From NCBI GenBank assembly GCA_038030265.1, contig CM075940.1, forward strand, positions 12,958,001-13,022,000: a stretch of 64,000 nucleotides of DNA, written 5' to 3'. Below the pieces are notes generated by a model that saw only the letters and a list, made by a program, of their open reading frames with translations, was not told the origin of the DNA and ran no database searches. This DNA comes from Corythucha ciliata (Eukaryota; Arthropoda; Insecta; Hemiptera; Tingidae). Made by a program: the position numbers and the translations under genes. This document shows positions 63,276 through 64,000 of the stretch, piece after piece; positions within the stretch are counted from its first letter, which is position 1; every line of letters starts with the position of its first letter.

Positions 63276-64000
63276 GGACTAAAAGCCTATTTTTGCAGGT
63301 CTGAAAAAAAAACCTCTTCTTGGATTTTTGTGCCTGAAAACCCATTTTCGTTGTTCTGGCTCCCTAACCCAATTTCGCGGTTGTTTTGTTGATGAAAAAA
63401 CCAATTTAGCAGCTGTTTGTTTCTGAAAAACTAATTTTTCAGGGTTGGCTAATTTAAAAACAATTTTGCTTGTTTTTATTTACAAAAAAAAAAAGTTTTC
63501 ACATGTCTGGCTCACTAAAAAAAAAATTAAATAACTCGCTATAATCCCAAAAATTCGCCGAAATTGTATGAAACCCCAATTTCGCGGGGATATAACTCAT
63601 TCAAAACCACAATTACGTGGTTTTAGCGCACTAATGAAAATACCTTCACGATTCTGCCTCATTGAAACGCAAATCTCGTGGGATTTTCTCGCTATAGAAC
63701 CAATTTGGGGGGCCCTAGATCACTAAAAACAGTAATTTCGCGGTGCCTTCTCGCTGAAGAACTGAAACCCCAATTTCGCGGGTTTTATTAGGCTTGCGGA
63801 AAACCAAATTTCGCGGGGTTACCTGATTGAAATGATACATTTCACATATTTTGCTCACTAAAATGCTATTTATTTATTTAGATAAGCATGCAGAAGGCAT
63901 TGGAATGCATCTGAATTTATTGTTCTCACGGGAAGCTGCCCACCACTAGATCAAAGCTGGACACGCCACTGCCAAGAATTAGCGTTTTTTCCTCCAATTC
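63276..64000. repeat. Satellite B array and one satellite A unit at the window end
   Basis: Repeats of about 40 bp with CCCAATTTCGCGG and CTCACTAAAA wording up to about 63,880. A satellite A unit in plus orientation (AATTAGCGTTTTTTCCTCC) is at 63,976-63,998. Confidence 0.75.

Overview
The window is animal nuclear DNA, most likely from an arthropod and plausibly an insect. It is AT-rich and packed with decayed eukaryotic transposable elements. It contains a THAP/P-type transposase with intron-like breaks, a BEL/Pao element, an R1-like non-LTR element, a tRNA-derived SINE, hAT-like and CACTA-like DNA elements and degenerate 30-bp satellites. I see no convincing single-copy host gene, no rRNA, no CRISPR and no bacterial-style operon. 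Species cannot be fixed from the sequence alone.

Layout. 1-3.74 kb: degraded Ty1/copia element. 4.57-5.65 kb: fragments of a Ty3/gypsy protease linker and of an I-group LINE. 5.7-9.86 kb: gypsy element #1, whose integrase is split by a tRNA-derived SINE with a 13-bp target duplication. 9.86-12.38 kb: a second gypsy integrase fragment, split by a 2.3-kb hAT-like element with an 8-bp target duplication. 12.4-16.3 kb: no recognisable genes. 16.3-21.4 kb (minus strand): a nearly complete R1-like LINE with an open 1,114-codon ORF2. 21.9-22.2 kb: copia gag scrap.

23.1-42.5 kb is a deep nest. A P-element-like transposase gene (THAP exon at 23.4 kb, second exon at 24.5 kb, middle piece at 27.96 kb, C-terminus at 41.26-42.5 kb) carries a gypsy element (#2, 28.15-41.26 kb). 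That gypsy in turn carries a very young BEL/Pao element (28,953-35,756; LTRs differ at one of 577 positions as read by eye) and a 767-bp FLYWCH-domain, Mutator-like element (37,922-38,688). Satellite A and several foldback MITEs fill the gaps in the P gene.

45.9-51.2 kb: a copia reverse transcriptase split by a complete, young gypsy element (#3, minus strand, 46,089-50,673). 51.2-59.6 kb: satellite B, a 522-bp apparently identical direct duplication, an I-group LINE with RT and RNase H, and a 2.84-kb CACTA-like element. That last element has CACTGGG termini and is built from AACCGT/ACGGTT motifs plus a 21-bp minisatellite that reads as repeated NDGKTEL heptads. 59.9-62.8 kb: degraded CR1-like LINE containing a perfect 55-bp-arm palindrome. 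62.8-64 kb: satellites A and B.

The elements do not form a pathway. What the window gives is a relative chronology of insertions: the P element came first, gypsy #2 went into it, and BEL and the FLYWCH element then went into gypsy #2. The least familiar structures are the CACTA-like minisatellite element, the SINE with two tRNA-like modules, the gypsy #2 gag/pol junction at a UGA-CUAG stop context, and the FLYWCH element with clustered inverted AAGCGCCG motifs.
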